Shown here: piece after piece, positions 59,901 through 64,000 of the stretch | How the letters are laid out: each line of letters opens with the position of its first letter | How positions within the stretch are numbered: the stretch's first letter is position 1 | DNA from: Holacanthus passer | Taxonomy: Eukaryota > Chordata > Actinopteri > Pomacanthidae | Direction: 5' to 3' | Length of the DNA stretch: 64,000 nt | NCBI GenBank assembly: GCA_025331565.1 | Contig: JAFREQ010000030.1 | Coordinates: forward strand, 1 to 64,000 | Made by a program: the position numbers and the translations under genes | The notes under the pieces: generated by a model | The model's database searches: none | The model's input: the letters and a program-made list of their open reading frames with translations, nothing else | What the model was told of the DNA's origin: nothing

Positions 59901-62900
59901 AACAGAGTTAAATATTTTCATAGGAAACAGACCCCACTTTCACACACTTGGTTGTTGTCTTTTTTTTTTTGCCGTACCTCTGCAGTGGCTCTGTAATCAC
60001 TTTAATTTCCTCCCATTATCTTTCTGCCCAAATGAGCACATAGCATGTCCTATAATGGTGGGTGCATTTCCTTCTCTCTACTTTACTTAATGAAGTAATT
60101 CATGGAAACCACTCGAGTGTTTAGGGCTCTATTAAAGTAGGTGCTATGGTGCTGTTATGTCTGAATAATGAACATGGTAAAATGGCAAAATGGAGCATTG
60201 TGGCTTTTAATGTCTCAGGCCAGTTTACCATAATTGTGTTAGCATATAGCGTAGAAGAGATGAATCTGTGTGTTGCGGGAACGATGTGAAGCTTCATGGG
60301 TATTGCAGCTAGACTCAGTGACATCATTAGCTATTTAAGGCCAAATTATAGGCCTTTATATGGCTTTAGACTGCACCTCACACACCTACGCAAACATAGA
60401 TGTGTTCAAAGATTTTCCTCCATTTTGTAATTTTTGGTATCTATTTTGGTTGTAAAGCGTGGCCCTGGTGTGCAGCGTAGAGTCATTTAGACAGAAAGCT
60501 CTCTGGCTAAGCTCAGCTTCAGAGCCACATCAGACGTCCCGCTCATGTTCGGGCTCTTAATCCCACTCTGTGGACATCTAAAGAGCCATCAGATTTAAGA
60601 GTCTTTTATGTACCGTATGTGTAGCCTGTCTTTTTGCATGTGGCCTATGGTTGGTAAAGCACATGTGAATCAATCAACCGTCGCTCCACGCCCTTCTTCT
60701 GTAGGTACCGGTCCCATCCACATGAACAGTGTGCAATGCACAGGCAGGGAGAAGTCGATCACCGAGTGTCACTACAGACAGGTGCCGCTTTATACCTGCA
60801 AACACAACCAGGATGTAGCCGTCCGCTGCAACGTCCCCAACACCGGCGTGCAGGCCACGGTGAGAAACACACAGAAACATGCGCACATAAGCACAGACAG
60901 CCATTTAGCATTATCCATGGGCTGACAGGAAAACACTTCCTTTTCCCTGAACTGAAGGTGCGTCTGGCAGGAGGCAGAGAGCCATCAGAGGGCCGTGTGG
61001 AGGTGCTGATGGAGGTCAGAGGGGTCAAGCGTTGGGGCGCCGTCTGCAGTGAGAACTGGGGCATCAATGAAGCCATGGTGGTCTGTCGACAGCTGGGTTT
61101 GGGCTTCGCCTCAAGAGCTCATCAGGTAAACAGCAGAATAGAGTCTGCTGATATTTTTTCCAAGTTTCTGCTTCGTTCTCTCCTCTTCTGTCTCGAGGCT
61201 TTTGTTCTGTGTGCTCCTATATTTCCTTCTCCCCTCTCTCGCTCTCTCCCTCTTCGTCCTGCTGTTTGTGTGTCTGTGCTGTGTTATTACCGAGGCCTGA
61301 GGTAATTACAGGCTTCGCAAACGTCCGCTTCCAGCGAACCGAAAATAAAAGAGGGAAAGTGAGGCGAAGAAGAGGAAGAAATTCACTGAGCAAACAAACT
61401 GAAAATAGAACTTTGCATGGAAAAGGGCAGCGTGAGTGTGTTTTGAGGGGGGCTGCTGGGAACATTTAACAGGCAGTTTTTCAAATTGTGAAAAAGAGTG
61501 GAAAATGTGCTAATGTGTACTGATAGTTGCTATAAAAATGGGGTTTCTTTGTTTATAGCAGAGGCTGCTATTCTTCAGCTTCAGCTATGACATTTTTCAC
61601 ATGACCTCTTGTCGTTATTCTAATTCCAGAAGGGTTTAAATACAAATGTACAAATGAGCTCTAATGATTTGGTGTGTGAATTTGTTCTCTTCTTGTGTGT
61701 CTTCTTGCGCAGGAGACCTGGTACTGGCCTGGTTCTTCCGATGCCGCTGAAGTTGTTCTCAGTGGAACTCACTGCATCGGCACTGAGATGTCCATCCAGC
61801 AGTGTCGCAGAAACACAAACGTCTATTGTCCCAGAGGAGGAGATGGCAGAGCTGCAGGAGTCACATGTGTAGAAAGTGAGCAAAAGTAGCAAATGTGAGC
61901 ACAGACGTACGTTTTGTGCAATGACAGTGAAATTAACTCTGAGTCTCAACCCCTGTAGCTGCCCCTGACCTCGTACTGGATGCCCAGCTGGTCCAGGAGA
62001 CGGCCTACCTGGAGGACCGACCCCTCCACCTGCTGACCTGCGCTAATGAGGAGAACTGCCTGTCCTCCTCTGCCGCCAGGATGAACTGGCCCTATGGACA
62101 CCGCCGCCTGCTGCGCTTCTCCTCCCGTATCATGAACATGGGTCGCGCCGACTTCCGACCCCGAGCCACCAGAGAGAGCTGGACGTGGCACCAGTGTCAC
62201 AGGTAGCACTGAGAGGAGAAGGGCCCCATAAACTGAATGAGACATTTACAGTGTTTGCTCCAAGGAGCTGTGTCACTTAGAGGAGCTTTCAGCAGCTGCT
62301 CATTTTACGCCTTCAACCAGTTAGAGAGTAACTCTGGGGTGATTTTAGCTGCAGGGTTTCAGTTGGAAGAGAAGAGCTGTGTAACCTCCTCCATTGTTAG
62401 GAGGTGGCACAAGTACAAAAGAAGCATTTTAGAAAGTTGCTAGCAGAGGTCAAAAAATGTAATGTGTTCAGCAAAATGAAGATGAATGGATGAAGGATTT
62501 GGCAAGTGCAATGGCATCACTGGGTGCAGCGCAGTGCAGTGATCCTTTTGAGACCTGGACTATAAATAACCAAACACATATAAAAGTCTGTTATTTAACA
62601 CAATAAACACAATCTTTTATACTCCAAAATGATGTTTACAATAAACAGCCTCCTTGCCGGTCACCCAGTTGTTACAGTCAGAGCCATGACTGCACTCAGA
62701 GCAGCCTGGCTTCTTATCTCAGCGGTTGTGGTTCTGCGTCCTAAAACGGAAGGCACAGCTCGGTGTCTCTCCCAGCCACAACCCAATCACTACCTCCCCA
62801 ACCAGCAAACATATGGTTGGACTTTCAGTTTTTGGTAGAGTCTGTTCTCGGAATGGTTCCGTAATGAGAGAAAGGGTGACACTAAAGTGATATCTATCTG

Positions 62901-63777
62901 CCAACTTGTGTTTTTACAATTGTTGTCCTTGTCTGTTTGACGCCTTCGCAACAACGTAAGCGGATTTATGGCTGCTATATTTCAAACGAACGTCAGGATT
63001 TTTTCTTTTTCACAGTCTGACGTAAGAGAAAATTGGGTAACAACAAACAGCAGCAAATTAAAATCTTTCTTTGTTTGATAACTTCACTTCCTTCATGTAT
63101 TAATCTTGCCATCCTGATCCAATCCTCAGGCACTACCACAGCATTGAGGTGTTCACCCACTACGATCTGCTGACCCTCAATGGGTCCAAGGTGGCTGAAG
63201 GTCACAAAGCCAGCTTCTGTCTGGAGGACACCTACTGCCCTGACGGTAAGGCAAAGCACAGATTAATACTACATGAATCTGCTTTTTGAGGAAAATCTGG
63301 GAACGAGAGCCAATTCGTGACAAACGGGAATCAAGAATACATAAAAGTGCAAGACTGAAATCCCATAATGAGCATTCAAAGTCGGCAGCGGACTAGAAGA
63401 TCAGAGGCCAAGCCTAAATTGATTTTGGCTTCACAAAATCCAGACAGCTTTGTGCAGCTTAGATCCTTACTTTTCATTTCGAAGTCCTCAAAAAGATCTA
63501 TTTTTAAACCCTTTTTGTTATAATTTCAGACTGTCGATAGAAATTCACATCTACAGCGACTCACAACAAAGAAAATGTACAAATCATCGTCATCTCTTTC
63601 TTATCTTTCCTCATATGTGTCCTACTGTTTATTCGACCAGGTATCCATAAGCGGTACGCCTGCTACAACATGGGACAGCAGGGTATCTCAGTTGGCTGCT
63701 GGGACACCTACCGCCACGATATTGACTGCCAGTGGGTCGACATTACAGACATACGACCCGGGGAATACATCTTCCAG
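49306..63777 (+). CDS. loxl4: Lysyl oxidase-like 4 (3' end beyond window)
   Basis: Coding exons: 49306-49573, 49650-50287, 51022-51227, 57553-57591, 57697-57904, 59070-59250, 60705-60859, 60958-61125, 61713-61875, 61959-62202, 63130-63245, 63641-63777. They cover 841 codons. The last part (VNP..ESDFSNN onwards) is outside. There is a signal peptide (1 to about 24), SRCR1 (28-129), a 180-residue Ser/Pro/Arg/Gln linker (130-309), SRCR2 (310 to about 440), SRCR3 (454-565), SRCR4 (566-675) and the catalytic domain from 676. The copper motif W752-H753-x-C-H756-x-H758-x-H760 is intact, as are the LTQ cofactor residues K783 and Y819. RHYHSIEVFTHYDLLTLNGS and AQLVQETAYLEDRPL point to LOXL4 rather than LOXL2 or LOXL3. 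The enzyme oxidises lysine in collagen and elastin outside the cell. The linker is far longer than in human LOXL4. Confidence 0.93.
51993..52195 (+). repeat. Teleost dispersed repeat (TTTTATTTGTATAGTGCCAAATCAC type)
   Basis: It opens with five ATTCA-type units, followed by TTATTTGTATAGTGCCAAATCAC, GTTCCCATCATGAGCAAGC, CTTGGCGACAGCGGCGAGGAAAAAC and AACCTCGGGACAGAACC. This is one of the most abundant repeats of percomorph fish and a strong clue to the organism. It lies in loxl4 intron 3. Confidence 0.8.
53495..53940. repeat. Teleost dispersed repeat (GATTGCCATGAAATTTGTACAGACATTCATG type)
   Basis: This is the same family as 25360-25525. It continues with AAACGTTATACCTGCTAAACATCAACATGC and ACAGCCTCGCGGAGC..GTGGCTGTAGACTC. 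It lies in loxl4 intron 3 and has no coding content. Confidence 0.6.
55375..55530. repeat. Purine-rich low-complexity tract
   Basis: Almost pure GA on the + strand (AAGGAAGGAAGAAAAGGAAGG and similar). Its open frames are composition artefacts. Confidence 0.85.
55537..55818. repeat. 94-bp tandem repeat, three copies
   Basis: Units begin at 55537, 55631 and 55725 (AGG(A/G)TGAAGG(A/C)ATGAAAC) and end in TCCTAAT(C/T)GCAATTTTTTATTT. Only a few substitutions separate them, so the amplification is recent. Confidence 0.95.
56888..56930. repeat. (TG)n microsatellite, loxl4 intron 3
   Basis: It is 43 bases of pure TG. A shorter one lies at about 56757-56788. Confidence 0.95.
57960..58330. repeat. Teleost dispersed repeat (AGAAATAGTTTGATATTTTAGG type)
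   Basis: It starts AAGAAATAGTTTGATATTTTAGGAAATG and holds GATTAGCTTAGCTTAGCATAG. It ends with the reversed string CCAGTCTTTATGCTAAGC. A second copy follows at 58490-58800. It lies in loxl4 intron 5. Confidence 0.65.
58490..58800. repeat. Second copy of the AGAAATAGTTTGA repeat
   Basis: AAGAAATAGTCTGACAGGTTGGGACACGCTTATTTTCATTCTTG, then ATACCACTCTCATGTGTGTACCATAAATATGAAG and GTTTCCTGTCTTTGTGTTCAGCTAAGC. This is the same family as the previous entry. Confidence 0.65.
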
Positions 63778-64000
63778 GTAATCTGGTTCATGTGTAACAA
63801 AAAAACCCCACAGTGAGTGAAAAGTGAAATGTGACCTAATTTTATTATAGTCTGCTCAGCTGTCTGTAGAGTTAATTGTGAAATTGTTAGTCCAATAAAA
63901 ACGTAGAGAGAGAAAGAAAAAAATAATCCACCTTTCAATCTTCATGGTGAAACGGCATCATCTTAGTAGCTTACACAACCTTAGATCGGGCATGAAAGCA
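63778..64000. other. loxl4: Partial loxl4 intron at the right edge
   Basis: It begins with donor GTAATC after the exon ending at 63777. The exon carrying the rest of the catalytic domain is beyond 64000. Confidence 0.8.

Noticed and set aside
1..64000. CRISPR arrays, operons, prophage or retroviral (LTR) structures
   Set aside because: No regularly spaced repeats with unique spacers, no bacterial gene organisation, and no LTR pair, gag-pol or envelope frames were seen. All reverse-transcriptase pieces are of the non-LTR type.

Overview
The window is vertebrate nuclear DNA, most likely from a ray-finned (teleost, probably percomorph) fish. It has GT-AG introns, long (TG)n/(CA)n tracts, and remnants of hAT, LINE and teleost dispersed repeats. 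Five protein-coding genes, all on the + strand, can be rebuilt exon by exon with consistent phases. I see no prokaryotic, plasmid, CRISPR or viral signal.

Layout. About 1-2.2 kb is upstream sequence. b3gntl1 (2.2-23.0 kb, 12 coding exons, 371 aa) is a GT2-type glycosyltransferase-like protein. Its 6-kb fourth intron is full of transposon debris and holds, on the opposite strand, one near-complete but twice-frameshifted intronless coiled-coil gene plus partial copies. One partial copy is a nearly identical 612-bp duplicate. The fifth intron carries a complete hAT insertion with an 8-bp target-site duplication. From 23.0 to 29.2 kb there is only repeat-rich intergenic DNA. metrnl (29.5-33.1 kb, 5 exons, 289 aa) encodes the secreted meteorin-like factor behind a CpG-rich promoter. 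A CD300/pIgR-type receptor (37.9-41.5 kb, 8 exons, 471 aa) has three Ig-V domains, one membrane span and an ITIM-like tail. tekt4 (42.5-45.6 kb, 7 exons, 445 aa) is a ciliary/flagellar tektin with a candidate RFX/FOXJ1 module just upstream. loxl4 (49.3 kb to beyond the right edge) has four SRCR domains and most of the lysyl-oxidase catalytic domain. Its last coding exon(s) lie outside the window.

How the genes relate. They do not form one pathway. B3GNTL1 and METRNL are neighbours in human (17q25.3) and the CD300 cluster is also on 17q25, so the left part looks like conserved synteny. tekt4 and loxl4 are likely lineage-specific neighbours. No feature here amounts to a clear new multi-gene system. 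The observations most worth following are: (i) a long cysteine-free linker with GHE(I/L) repeats inserted between SRCR1 and SRCR2 of loxl4; (ii) an in-frame tekt4 exon boxed between two long TG tracts; (iii) the antisense coiled-coil gene family inside b3gntl1; (iv) a chimeric hAT element carrying a BED finger and a 19-bp minisatellite; (v) a tRNA-Glu-like body carrying a Val (CAC) anticodon. Gene names rest on recognition of protein families from translated exons. No database search was run.
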